A model generated the notes under the pieces. That model was not told the DNA's origin, ran no database searches, and saw only the letters and a program-made list of their open reading frames with translations. Below are positions 43,635-52,658 of a stretch of 64,000 bases of DNA, in pieces (the first letter of the stretch is position 1; every line of letters begins with the position of its first letter). Position numbers and translations under genes: made by a program. The stretch is from NCBI GenBank assembly GCA_050747245.1, contig JBOGNO010000002.1, positions 421,501 to 485,500 of the forward strand, written 5' to 3'. The stretch comes from JBOGNO01 sp050747245. Lineage in GTDB: Bacteria > Acidobacteriota > Terriglobia > Acidiferrales > UBA7541.

Positions 43635-44555
43635 ATGAAATTCACGCCCCGGCTGTCCGCTGTCCGATTCATTAGCGTAATGCTCCTCGGGAGTTTCGCC
43701 TTGGCCCTGTCCGCATCGGCTGCCGACCGTCACCACCACCACGGCCGCAACAACTCCATCAACGAGAAAGACATCGTCCGCGACTGCTCCGACGTGAAGA
43801 TTTCCTTCGACGACGAGACCGCCGTGCGCGACGAGCAAACCATCACTCTTTCCCCGTCCCAGGTCACGCGCATCGAAGCCAGCTCCGTCAACGATGGCGG
43901 CATTCAGGTTTATTCTTGGGATCAAGCCGGCTATCAGATTTCCGCGTGCAAAGCCGCGGCGCAGAATCACAAAGAATTTCTAAGTCAGATCACCTCTACA
44001 TTCGATAATGGAGTTCTCTCTTCTCGCGGCCCGAGCGACGAAGATTCTTGGCTGGTCTATTACATTATTCGCGTTCCCAGGCAATCTGTTCCCCTACATT
44101 TCACCGCGGAGAATGGCGGGATCGGCCTTCGCGGCATTTCCGCCGACGTGGACGCCGAAACCTCCAACGGCCCCATTTCCATCGACGATTGCGCCGGCAA
44201 GATTCGCGCCCGCGCGGAGAATGGTCCCATCGGCATCTCCGGCGCATCGGGAGACGTGAGCGCCAAAGCCGAAAACGGCCCCGTCAGCGTCTATCTCGCG
44301 GGCAAGCAATGGTCGGGCGCAGGCATCGAAGCCAGTACGCAGAATGGTCCGCTCAGCCTGCACATTCCCGCGGGCTACGAATCCGGAGTTCGCGTCGTCT
44401 CCTACGGCTATTCGCCCTTCGATTGCGATGCCCCCGCCTGCGATCAGGCCCACGGCACGTGGAAATCACGCGAGCATGGCGTCGAATTCGGCCAGGGCTC
44501 GCCCGTCATCCGCATGTCCACTCACAACGGCCCCGTCTCCATCTTGAGCGACTAG
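43635..44555 (+). CDS. Secreted beta-repeat protein (DUF4097-like)
   Basis: 306 aa. ATG at 43635 follows GTGGGAGG. Signal peptide VMLLGSFALALSASA, then a His-rich HHHH cluster at the mature N-terminus. Short repeating beta turns follow: ENGGIGLRGISADVDA, SNGPISIDDCAG, ENGPIGISGASGDVSA, ENGPVSVYLAG, QNGPLSLHIPAG and HNGPVSILSD. The NGPxS period suggests a beta-solenoid like DUF4097 adhesin-type domains. Location is periplasm or surface. The role is unknown. Confidence 0.72.
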   Translation: MKFTPRLSAVRFISVMLLGSFALALSASAADRHHHHGRNNSINEKDIVRDCSDVKISFDDETAVRDEQTITLSPSQVTRIEASSVNDGGIQVYSWDQAGYQISACKAAAQNHKEFLSQITSTFDNGVLSSRGPSDEDSWLVYYIIRVPRQSVPLHFTAENGGIGLRGISADVDAETSNGPISIDDCAGKIRARAENGPIGISGASGDVSAKAENGPVSVYLAGKQWSGAGIEASTQNGPLSLHIPAGYESGVRVVSYGYSPFDCDAPACDQAHGTWKSREHGVEFGQGSPVIRMSTHNGPVSILSD

Positions 44556-44609
44556 CCCCTCCGACGGACGCGTTGACTTGCCCCAGCGCGCGGCCTAAGA
44601 TGCGCGCTA

Positions 44610-47273
44610 GTGCCGGATTCCCCGCCGATGATCGGGAGAACCATCTCGCATTACCGCATCCTCGAAAAACTTGGTGGTGGCGGTATGGGTGTGGTGTACA
44701 AGGCCGAGGATACCCGGCTGCACCGCCCCGTCGCCCTCAAATTCCTTCCCGATGAGCTCGCGCACGACCGCCAGGCGCTCGAACGCTTCCAGCGTGAAGC
44801 GCAGGCCGCCTCCGCCCTCAATCACCCGAACATCTGCACTATTTACGACATCGGCGAGGAAGACGGCCGCGCCTTCATCGTCATGGAATTCATGGACGGG
44901 CAGACGCTCAGCCACCGCATCTCCGGCAAGGCGCTGCCCCTCGACGAAATCGTGGCCATCTCAATTCAAATTGTGGACGCCCTCGATGCTGCGCACCGCA
45001 AGGGAATTGTTCATCGGGACATCAAGCCCGCGAACATATTCATCACCGAGCGGGACCACGTAAAAATTCTCGATTTTGGCCTGGCAAAGCTCACCACGGC
45101 ACGCGGCGCGGCGACGGGCGCGAGCGTTACTTCGATGCCCACGGCCTCCGCGGAAGAAGTGCTCACCCACCCGGGCTCGGCGATTGGCACGCTGCCGAAT
45201 ATGTCACCTGAGCAGGTGCGAGGAGAAGAGTTGGATGCGCGCACCGACCTGTTTTCTTTCGGCACGACGCTCTATCAGATGACTACGGGCGTTTTGCCAT
45301 TTCGAGGCGATGCTTCGGGCGTCATTGCTGATGCGATCCTGAATCGTCCACCTGTGGCAGCGGTGCGCCTCAATTCTGCTGTGCCTGCGAAGCTCGAAGA
45401 AATCATCAACAAAGCCCTGGAGAAAGACCGCAAGCTGCGCTACCAAAGCGCCGCCGAGATCAGCACCGACTTGCAGCGCCTGAAACGCGATTCCGAATCA
45501 GGTACCGCCGCTCCACCAATGCCCGTGACGCTTCCTTCCAAGCGCCGCCGAATCCTTTCAATTTCTGCAGCTGCTCTGTTGCTGGCCGCGTTGGTCGGCG
45601 CATTCGTCCTCTATCGTTATCCGCGGCGCAGCCCTCCGGTCAGCACGAATTGGGATCAGCTCACCTTTTTTACGGACTCCGCCGTTTACCCGGCCCTTTC
45701 CCCCGATGGACGCATGCTTGCATTCATTCGAGGCGGTGACACATTTCTCACGACGGGTCAGGTTTACGTCAAACTGCTCCCGGATGGCGAGCCTGTCGAG
45801 CTCACTCACGATTCACGCGTCAAGCTCAGTCCGGTTTTTTCCCCCGATGGTTCCCGTATTGCCTACGGGACATTTGACCCTTGGGACACTTGGGAAGTGC
45901 CGGTTCTGGGTGGCGAGCCACACCTGCTCCTGCCCAATGCCTCGTCTTTGACCTGGATCGATGGCGGGAAGCACCTGCTCTTTTCCGAGATCAGGGGCGC
46001 ATTGCACCTGGGCGTCGTGACCACCGACGAGGGCCGCGGGCAGAGCCGCGACGTGTACTTCCCTCCGGGTGAACGCAGTATGGCCCATCATTCTTATCTC
46101 TCTCCCGATGGCCGCTGGGTGCTCATCGTTGAGATGGATAGCCGAGCCGCATTTATCCCTTGCCGCGTGGTTCCTTTCCAGGGCAATCCTGCCGATGTGC
46201 GCGTCGTCGGTCCCTCCGACAGCATGTGCACTTCCGGCGCTTGGTCTCCGGACGGCAAATGGATTTATATCAGCGCCAACAACGGCGACAAATTCCATAT
46301 CTGGCGTCAGCGATTCCCCGACGGAGAGCCCGAGCGCTTAACTTCCGGCACCACCGAAGAGGAAGGCATCGCCATGGCTCCCGATGGTAAGTCGCTCATC
46401 ACTTCGGTAGGCACGCAAGACAGCATGATTTGGATCCATGACCAGAATGGTGAGCACCAGGTATCTTCCGAAGGCACTGCCGCAAATGCATCTTTCTCAT
46501 CCGACGGAAAGAGTCTCTATTACTTGCTGGCAAGCGGCGCGAATGTCGGCCCTGAATTGTGGGTGAGAGATCTGTCCAGCGGGAAGGCCGAGCGCGTCCT
46601 GCCAGGCTATTCCATGGACTCGTATTCGATTTCTGCGGACGGAAAGCAAGTCGCCTTTGCTCAGGTGGATCCGAGCGGCCACTCCGGTCTGTGGATTGCC
46701 CCAACGAACCATCGCTCCTCTCCCCGCCATTTTGCCTCTTCCGCTGTTGAGGATTCTCCCGCGTTTCTGCCGAATGGTGATTTGCTCTTCCGCGCCATCG
46801 AGGGAACCACCAATCTCCTTTATCGCATGCATGCAGACGGAACCGATCGCCGGAAGGTGACCCCTGACCCCGTCTTGGACTTCATGGCTCTCTCGCCAGA
46901 TGGACGCTGGGCCATTGTGTCCGGCAAAGGCCCCAATGAGGAGCACCCTTCTTCCATGAAGGCGCTTCCCGTCGAGGGAGGCCCTGCGGTTCCCTTCAGC
47001 CTGACCTACTGCCTGATCAACTGGGACATCTCGGGAGAATTCATGTACCTGAAGTTTATGGAGCAACGCAACCTGACCTACGCGCTCCCGGTCCGCCGCG
47101 GCTGGGGAATTCCCGACCTGCCTACCACGGGCATACATGGGATTGAAGACTTGAAGAAAATGAAGAACACTTGGGTCATCCCCGAAGCGGAGGAGTCCGT
47201 CGTCAGCAAATCCCTCTACGCTTACGTTCGCCAAACCACTCGCCGCAACCTTTACCGCATCCCCTTGCCATAA
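44610..47273 (+). CDS. Serine/threonine protein kinase with PD40 beta-propeller sensor
   Basis: 887 aa from GTG at 44610; the ATG at 44628 is a good alternative. Kinase domain 14-275: glycine loop LGGGGMGVVY, K44, catalytic D137 in VHRDIKPAN, DFG at 155-157. The activation-loop end reads GTLPNMSPEQ in place of the common GT-x-x-YMSPEQ, losing the tyrosine. One TM helix (about 315-333) leads to an extracytoplasmic propeller of PD40/TolB-like blades (ALSPDGRMLAFI, VFSPDGSRIAYG, AWSPDGKWIYIS, ALSPDGRWAIVS). This layout is highly expanded in Acidobacteriota. The ligand is unknown. Confidence 0.9.
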   Translation: MPDSPPMIGRTISHYRILEKLGGGGMGVVYKAEDTRLHRPVALKFLPDELAHDRQALERFQREAQAASALNHPNICTIYDIGEEDGRAFIVMEFMDGQTLSHRISGKALPLDEIVAISIQIVDALDAAHRKGIVHRDIKPANIFITERDHVKILDFGLAKLTTARGAATGASVTSMPTASAEEVLTHPGSAIGTLPNMSPEQVRGEELDARTDLFSFGTTLYQMTTGVLPFRGDASGVIADAILNRPPVAAVRLNSAVPAKLEEIINKALEKDRKLRYQSAAEISTDLQRLKRDSESGTAAPPMPVTLPSKRRRILSISAAALLLAALVGAFVLYRYPRRSPPVSTNWDQLTFFTDSAVYPALSPDGRMLAFIRGGDTFLTTGQVYVKLLPDGEPVELTHDSRVKLSPVFSPDGSRIAYGTFDPWDTWEVPVLGGEPHLLLPNASSLTWIDGGKHLLFSEIRGALHLGVVTTDEGRGQSRDVYFPPGERSMAHHSYLSPDGRWVLIVEMDSRAAFIPCRVVPFQGNPADVRVVGPSDSMCTSGAWSPDGKWIYISANNGDKFHIWRQRFPDGEPERLTSGTTEEEGIAMAPDGKSLITSVGTQDSMIWIHDQNGEHQVSSEGTAANASFSSDGKSLYYLLASGANVGPELWVRDLSSGKAERVLPGYSMDSYSISADGKQVAFAQVDPSGHSGLWIAPTNHRSSPRHFASSAVEDSPAFLPNGDLLFRAIEGTTNLLYRMHADGTDRRKVTPDPVLDFMALSPDGRWAIVSGKGPNEEHPSSMKALPVEGGPAVPFSLTYCLINWDISGEFMYLKFMEQRNLTYALPVRRGWGIPDLPTTGIHGIEDLKKMKNTWVIPEAEESVVSKSLYAYVRQTTRRNLYRIPLP

Positions 47274-47340
47274 TTGCCAGCGCGCATTCCTTCTCAATCT
47301 GTCATCCCGAGCAAAGCCGAGGGATCTGCTTTTGGCCTTC

Positions 47341-47577
47341 TGTAGCGGCGCCCTTCCACGTATTTTGTGCCCCGTTGATTCTTATCGGGGAGCCCGGTAT
47401 ACATGTCGCTTGGTCTTAGTGTAGCGGCGCCCTTCCACGCATTTTGTGCCCCGTTGATTCTTATCGGGGAGCCCGGTATACATGTCGCTTGGTCTTAATG
47501 TAGCGGCGCCCTTCCACGTATTTTGTGCCCCAATGATGTTCATCGGGGAGGGCGGCACGTTGTAGGCCTCGGCTTTG
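47341..47577. repeat. Tandem repeat, three copies of 79 bp
   Basis: Units start at 47341, 47420 and 47499 with TGTAGCGGCGCCCTTCCACG. The first two are almost identical; the third has diverged in its second half. Each contains a hairpin of the type CCCCGTTGATTCTTATCGGGG. A partial fourth copy is seen at about 47888-47941. Confidence 0.85.
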
Positions 47578-47606
47578 TACCCCCGCCTCTTTGACTGTCA
47601 TTCTGA

Positions 47607-48086
47607 GCCCCGATGATTTGTATCGGGGCGAAGAATCTCTCCCCTAATAACCCCCAGCGCACGCCATTTCTGGAGTGCGGCGCGTTGTTTGCGTCTGCGC
47701 AGCCTGCACCCCGACGCTGCTTGTCGGGGCCGATGCCTAGTATCGGGGCGAAGAGTCTCTCCCCTAATAACACCCGGACGGTGCCATTTTTGGAGTGCGG
47801 CGGCTGGACGCCGCTTTTCTTTTCGGTAGCCTTGGGAGTGCGGCGCGTTGTTTGCGTCTGCGCAGTCGCACCCCGACGCTGCCTGTCGGTGTCGTTGATT
47901 CTTATCGGGGAGGCCGGCACGTTTGTCGCTTTGTCTTAACGTATCGACGGGACTGTCGACTCGGCATTGTCGCGCCGCCTTCTTTGCCTGTCATTCTGAG
48001 CCCCGATGATTTGTATCGGGGCGAAGAATCTCTCCCCGAATAACGCCCAGCGCGCGTCGTCTGCGTCCCGATGATTTGTATCGGGA
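47607..48086. repeat. Cluster of short palindromes CCCGAT-N-ATCGGG
   Basis: Examples: GCCCCGATGATTTGTATCGGGGC at 47607-47629 (given by its arms GCCCCGAT and ATCGGGGC), a similar one at 47728-47750, CCCCGACGCTGCTTGTCGGGG at 47709-47729, then 48000-48021 and 48067-48087. Several are followed by GAAGAATCTCTCCCC. These look like REP-type extragenic palindromes. Confidence 0.75.
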
Positions 48087-48137
48087 GGACGTGCCTTTCT
48101 GTTTCCCATAATTGACGAACGCCTCTCGCGCAGCTTG

Positions 48138-49463
48138 TTAGTGTTTCCCCTGATGAGTGAGGCGGTCCGAGGCCGTCTTGGCTGCCGCGAAGTTCGGGTC
48201 CAATTCCAGAGTGCGGCGGAATTCTTCAAGAGCGCCATTGAGGTCGCCTTTTTTCTCCAGTGCCAGTCCGAGGCACGCGTGCGCGTCGGCGGCGTTGGGA
48301 TTCAGGCGTAGAGCGGCCTGGTAATTGTAGATTGCACCGTCCACGTCGCCTCCAGTAAAGAGAGCGTTTCCCTGAGCGATTTTGTACTCTGCATTCGCGG
48401 CGCCCATGTCACCCTTAGTGAGAAGCAGCCCACCGAGCTTCCCGTGCATGTCGGCAATGTTCGGATCAATCCGGAGCACAGCGCCGTATTCGGCCATCGC
48501 GCCATCTCGGTCTCCCTTGGCATCAAGCGCTGCGGCAAGGTTGCCGTGCGTACGGACTAAATTTGAATCGATCTTGAGCGCCGCACGGTATTCTGTTATC
48601 GCGGCATCGAACTCCCCTTTTTCGGCGAGTGCAAAGCCAAGATTGTTGTGCGCTTCGGCGTAGTTCGGATTGATCTTGAGCGCCGCGCGGCATTCGGCGA
48701 TCGCACTGTCCAGATCGCCCTTGCTAGCGAGTGCAGCGGCGAGGTTGCTGTGCGCATCGGCGTAGTCGGGATTGAGCCTGAGCGCAACCTGTAACTCGGC
48801 GATCGCGCCGTCCAAATCGCCTTTCTTTTCTAGCGCGGCGCCGAGGTTATTGTGCGCTTCGGCATAATTTGGATTGATCTTCAGCGCGGCGCGGTACTCG
48901 GCAATCGCGCCGTCCAAATCGCCTTTGCCACCAAGCGCCTCGCCGAGGCTGCTGTGAGCTTCGGCGAAGTCGGGGTTGATCTTGAGGGCGGCGTTGTACT
49001 CCGCAATCGCAGCGTCCAAATAACCGCTGCCACGCAGCGATAAGGCGAGGTTGTAATGTGACTCAGCAGAATTTGGGTTAATTTCGAGTGCGGCGCGGTG
49101 TTCGGCGAGTGCACCAACACGGTCACCTTTCTGGTCGAGCGCGTTAGCGAGGTTGTTGTGGGCTGCCTCGTAATTGGGATTGACTTTGAGCGCCGCGAGG
49201 AACTCTGCGATGGCTCCATCCAGGTCGCCTTTGGCGAGGAGCCGATTTCCCTTTTGATAGTGGTCTTCGGCGGTGGACTCTTGTGGCGCGGCGGCCCTCG
49301 GCCGAGAGGTGCCAATCGAATCGCCGGCCGGGAATGCGCTCCGGCTGTGGTCTCTCGGAGATGCAAACACCGCAGTAGCCGAAACGCTACACAGGCCAAT
49401 CCATCCTATGACGGCCAGCACCGCTGCCCGATTTGCAAATTTCTGAACGTTCGGAATTGCCAT
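48138..49463 (-). CDS. Exported tetratricopeptide repeat protein
   Basis: 441 aa from the ATG at 49463, with GGAGG 8 nt upstream. A signal peptide or N-terminal anchor (AAVLAVIGWIGLCSVSATAVFA) is followed by a linker and then ten full 34-residue TPR units plus one shortened unit, from about residue 66 to the end. The consensus is AEAHNNLGxALxxKGDLDGAIAEYRAALKINPNY. The unit before KIAQGNALFTGG is short by about 13 residues, showing an internal deletion. High identity between units points to recent duplication. A scaffold for envelope protein complexes is likely; partners are unknown. Confidence 0.88.
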   Translation of the reverse strand: MAIPNVQKFANRAAVLAVIGWIGLCSVSATAVFASPRDHSRSAFPAGDSIGTSRPRAAAPQESTAEDHYQKGNRLLAKGDLDGAIAEFLAALKVNPNYEAAHNNLANALDQKGDRVGALAEHRAALEINPNSAESHYNLALSLRGSGYLDAAIAEYNAALKINPDFAEAHSSLGEALGGKGDLDGAIAEYRAALKINPNYAEAHNNLGAALEKKGDLDGAIAELQVALRLNPDYADAHSNLAAALASKGDLDSAIAECRAALKINPNYAEAHNNLGFALAEKGEFDAAITEYRAALKIDSNLVRTHGNLAAALDAKGDRDGAMAEYGAVLRIDPNIADMHGKLGGLLLTKGDMGAANAEYKIAQGNALFTGGDVDGAIYNYQAALRLNPNAADAHACLGLALEKKGDLNGALEEFRRTLELDPNFAAAKTASDRLTHQGKH

Positions 49464-49747
49464 CACCGGAACCTCCGTTCGAAACTGAAGGGCCCTCTAT
49501 TGCCACACAAGATATCACAAGGGGCAACAACAGCGTAGGGTTTGCCGTCGGTGTATGGCCTCTTGGTGCTAGATAGAGATCCCCACCAACGCAATGACCC
49601 CCAGACATCGAACCCCCATACTCTCGCCCGCGATCATCAACCCAACCTCAGTCATCCGAAGCGGCCAAGAAACTCCCAATTTGACATTGGTCACGCCTTA
49701 ACGAGGAGATTGGCCCGTCCGGCGCTCCATATTCCTAGTCCCGGTAC

Positions 49748-49776
49748 TTGACTTTCTGCTTAATCTATGCTATACT
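49748..49776 (+). promoter_or_regulatory. Orphan sigma-70-type promoter
   Basis: TTGACT (49748-49753), 17-bp spacer, TATACT (49771-49776) in an AT-rich setting. Start expected near 49783. No recognisable gene follows, only a short ORF reading into the repeat element. Confidence 0.5.
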
Positions 49777-49920
49777 TACTGTATTGAAATTAAACAATTT
49801 AGCAGAGGGGGAGCCAAGGCTAATCCTGCCACTTTTCATGTTCTGCGTGAGTCCAAATCTATATCTGGTTCGGAGGCGAATGGTTCAAGCTAGCAGTCCC
49901 GAACCTCAAGCATCCAGAAT

Positions 49921-50314
49921 TCTAATCGGGACACCCTCACGAATAGAAACGCATGCAACTCATTGAAAACAAACAACGGGAGGTCAGTCTAATCGGGACA
50001 AATGCGCGGCTCGCACGGAGCGCGAATTCACGAGCCCTGGCCTGGGGTCTCCAGAACTCTAATCGAGACACACCCAGAAACAAGATTGGAGTCAAGTCAT
50101 TGAAAATAAAGGGAAATCGCAAATTCTAATCGAGACACAAATGCGTGTTGAGAAATCCCGGCTTACCCCTCATGCCCGACCCTCCTGGAGTCTGGCTTTC
50201 CGACCTCTCATCTCAAACCTCCGACCTCCAGCACAAATCAATCGCTACAAAATGCGCATTCTGCATCCCGATGCCTTCTATCGGGACGTCATTTTCAAAT
50301 CAGGTACTGGAACT
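49921..50314. repeat. Degenerate dispersed element, copy R (inverted relative to copy L)
   Basis: Four boxes TCTAATCG(G/A)GACA begin at 49921, 49988, 50058 and 50125, spaced 67, 70 and 67 bp. The spacers of the first and third intervals share CATTGAAAA(C/T)AAA. Beyond them lie AAATCAATCGCTA (50235-50247) and CGTCATTTTCAAATCAGG (50287-50304) running into TACTGGAACT. Read on the minus strand the parts come in the same order as in copy L at 12432-12685. Confidence 0.75.
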
Positions 50315-50354
50315 AATCTCCCGCCACCGCGGGGAAGGAGCAACTGAACAAACC

Positions 50355-51218
50355 TCAGGCGGAAGTGGGGCTGGGGAGCTCGTTGCGGCGGCGATAACAG
50401 ACGAAAGCAATGATAAGGAGCACAACGGCGAGGCCGGCGCCGAATTCGGTGGTCACGTATCCCGTGAGCTTGGTCTGCCGCGTGAGCGGATCAAAAAACG
50501 CCTGAATAAAAAGGTTGTGCGAAGCGTGGAGCAGCATGCCGGTCCACAGGCTGCCGGAGCGCAGGCGCATCCAGGCAAAAAGGAACGCGGCGCTGACCAC
50601 CAGCACGGTGAAGCACACGACCGAAAACCACCGCGGCCCTGCTCCGTGATAATCGCCGAAAAGGATGAGGGGGTAATGCCACAATGCCCAGATGCATCCG
50701 CTGATGAAGCCGACTCCGCCAAACGAAGTGACCTTGGCGAGTTGCGGGACGAGGAATCCGCGCCAGCCGAGTTCTTCGCCGAGCGCGGAGATGCAGGAGC
50801 CAGCCACGCCGAGCGTGGCGAGGATGACGAAATAGAGCACAACAATTCCGGCCCAGGGAAGATGCGCGTGCACCATGCCCGCGAAGTACGTCAACGCCTT
50901 GGCGTGGAAATCCACGTAGCCCATGGCCCATAGAGGGAGGTAAACGACGCTCGCATAGACGAGGGGGACCCAATAGCTCGCAAACTGATATTTCCATTTT
51001 CCCCAGCCCCATCCCGCGCCGCGAAGGTTGCCCTGGAAGAGCAGGCGCGTCAGGATGCCGGAAACGCCCGGGCACCACATGAGGCAGAGAATGCTTGTGC
51101 CGGCGAGGGCGTGCGGTCGATGAATATTGAGCCAATAGAAAATGGAACTCAGCGCGAAAGTGAGGATGAGATAGACGACGATGGAAAGCTTGACGCGGCG
51201 GGGATCGTCGGTGCTCAT
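50355..51218 (-). CDS. CPBP-family intramembrane metalloprotease (Abi/CAAX-like)
   Basis: 287 aa from the ATG at 51218. About eight TM helices. The catalytic motifs are GEELGWRGFL (EExxxR), a central histidine in ALWHYPL (motif 2, FxxxH-like), and HASHNLF near the C-terminus. Bacterial members process or modify small membrane peptides or serve in self-protection, but the substrate here is unknown. Upstream in-frame codons to 51314 are not protein-like. Confidence 0.86.
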   Translation of the reverse strand: MSTDDPRRVKLSIVVYLILTFALSSIFYWLNIHRPHALAGTSILCLMWCPGVSGILTRLLFQGNLRGAGWGWGKWKYQFASYWVPLVYASVVYLPLWAMGYVDFHAKALTYFAGMVHAHLPWAGIVVLYFVILATLGVAGSCISALGEELGWRGFLVPQLAKVTSFGGVGFISGCIWALWHYPLILFGDYHGAGPRWFSVVCFTVLVVSAAFLFAWMRLRSGSLWTGMLLHASHNLFIQAFFDPLTRQTKLTGYVTTEFGAGLAVVLLIIAFVCYRRRNELPSPTSA

Positions 51219-51491
51219 GGAGCGCGATGCTACCGGAATTTCCGGAATCGCGCCAGCAACTTTGCTCAAACGCGCCGATGCGCGGCGCTCAGTGAGCAAA
51301 CTGAGATTCCCCACCCTTCGTCCCGCAGAAGCGTCCGGGACGCAAAAGGCGCGCTGCGCGAAGGATGGAGCACCCGGTCCGGGATGACGGATTACAGAGC
51401 GACGGAGGAGCGCTGATATTAGTTACTGACTAGCCCAACTTGACAATAGAGCCCGGGCGTGCGTAGTCTCGGCGTCGCGACCTCTCCGCCG

Positions 51492-52619
51492 ATGGATGCC
51501 GAAGCATACTTGGGATGGCTGGCGCTCGCGCTTGTGCCCGGGCTGGGCGCGCGTTCCGCCGGAAAATTGCTGCGCCAGTTCGGGAGCCCCGAAGCGATTT
51601 TCGCGGCTTCGCTGACAGCGCTCGAAGCGCAGCATCTGCCTGCGGCGGTGGCGCAGGCGATTCATTCGCGCGAAGCGCTGAGCCGCGCGACGCGCGAACT
51701 GGCGCAGGTGCAGGCGCTGGGAGGGAAGCTGCTGACCTGGGATGAGCCGGCCTATCCGCACCTGCTGCGAGAGATTTACGATCCACCGCCGCTGCTCTAC
51801 GCGCGCGGGAATCTGGAACTGCTCGACCGCCACAGCCTCGCCATCGTGGGCTCGCGACGTCCGACGCCCTACGGGAATCAAATGGCGGAGCGGCTGGCGC
51901 GCGACTTGGCGGATCGCGGGCTGGTGATTGTCAGTGGGCTCGCGCGGGGGATTGATTCGAGCGCGCACAAAGGAGCGCTTGGTTCGGTGAGCGGAACGAC
52001 CATAGGCGTGCTGGGAAGCGGCATTGACGTGGCGTACCCGAAGGAAAACCGCAAGATCATCGAGGAAATGGAAAAGCGCGGCGCAATCATTTCCGAGTTT
52101 CCGATGGGCGCACCGCCGAAGCCGGAGAATTTTCCGGTACGCAACCGGGTGATCGCCGGAATGGCGCTCGGGGTGGTGGTGGTCGAGGGAGCGCAATATT
52201 CGGGGTCGCTGATTACGGCGCGGCTGGCGATGGAGATGAGCCGCGAAGTCTTCGGCGTGCCCGGGAATGTGACGCAACCAGCGAGCTTCGGCCCGAATCA
52301 ACTGATCAAGCAGGGAGCAAAGCTGGTGACCAGCTGGGAGGACGTGGTGGAGGAGTTGCCGACGGCGATTCGCGCCGAGCTGATTCCGGTCGAGACAACT
52401 TCCAGCGAGGAGCGCGCATCTCTGGTGGCCGAGCATCTCTCGCCGGCGGAGCGGAAGCTTTACGATTTGCTGGATACGGATGCCGCGCGACAGGTGGATG
52501 AATTGGTGGAAGGTTCGGGGCTCAGCTCATCGGAAACGCTTGCTACACTCTTCGAACTCGAGCTGAAAGGCGTGATTAGACAGCTTCCGGGGAAACAGTT
52601 CGTGAAAGTCTTGTTGTAA
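51492..52619 (+). CDS. dprA: DNA-processing protein DprA
   Basis: 375 aa from the ATG at 51492; a GTG at 51459 would add 11 residues. It loads RecA on incoming single-stranded DNA in natural transformation. N-terminal helix-hairpin region WLALALVPGLGARSAGKLL, then a Rossmann core with IVGSRRPTPYG, VIVSGLARGIDSSAHKGAL, GTTIGVLGSGIDVAYP and FPVRNRVIAGMALGVVVVEG. A C-terminal winged helix (about 315-370, QVDELVEGSGLSSSETLATL) is intact. It lies 39 nt before topA, a common pairing. Confidence 0.95.
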   Translation: MDAEAYLGWLALALVPGLGARSAGKLLRQFGSPEAIFAASLTALEAQHLPAAVAQAIHSREALSRATRELAQVQALGGKLLTWDEPAYPHLLREIYDPPPLLYARGNLELLDRHSLAIVGSRRPTPYGNQMAERLARDLADRGLVIVSGLARGIDSSAHKGALGSVSGTTIGVLGSGIDVAYPKENRKIIEEMEKRGAIISEFPMGAPPKPENFPVRNRVIAGMALGVVVVEGAQYSGSLITARLAMEMSREVFGVPGNVTQPASFGPNQLIKQGAKLVTSWEDVVEELPTAIRAELIPVETTSSEERASLVAEHLSPAERKLYDLLDTDAARQVDELVEGSGLSSSETLATLFELELKGVIRQLPGKQFVKVLL

Positions 52620-52658
52620 CCTTCTCCCAGCAGGAGTAAAGAAAGAATTCGGGAAAGC

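Larger units (their letters stand above)
47274..48137. other. Repeat-rich gene-free stretch
   Basis: 864 bp between the kinase and the TPR gene with no gene seen. It begins with a TGTCATCCCGAGC...GAGGGATCT segment of a kind scattered in such genomes, then holds a 79-bp tandem repeat and a row of hairpins (separate entries). ORFs across it are made of the repeats. Confidence 0.7.
49464..50354. other. AT-richer gene-free stretch with repeats
   Basis: About 890 bp between the TPR gene and the CPBP protease with no credible gene. It contains an orphan promoter (49748-49776), the second copy of the degenerate repeat element (49921-50314) and short CCGACCTC/GGAGTCTGG-type simple sequence near 50180-50230. 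Ribosome-site-like GAGGGGGAG (49806-49814) lies downstream of the promoter without a conserved reading frame. Confidence 0.6.

Noticed and set aside
49748..49966. 72-codon ORF downstream of the orphan promoter
   Set aside because: Starts inside the promoter itself and ends in the repeat; no conserved protein features.
49921..50138. CRISPR array
   Set aside because: Boxes are only about 14 bp, imperfect, spacers 53-57 bp and partly alike, and no cas genes are present.
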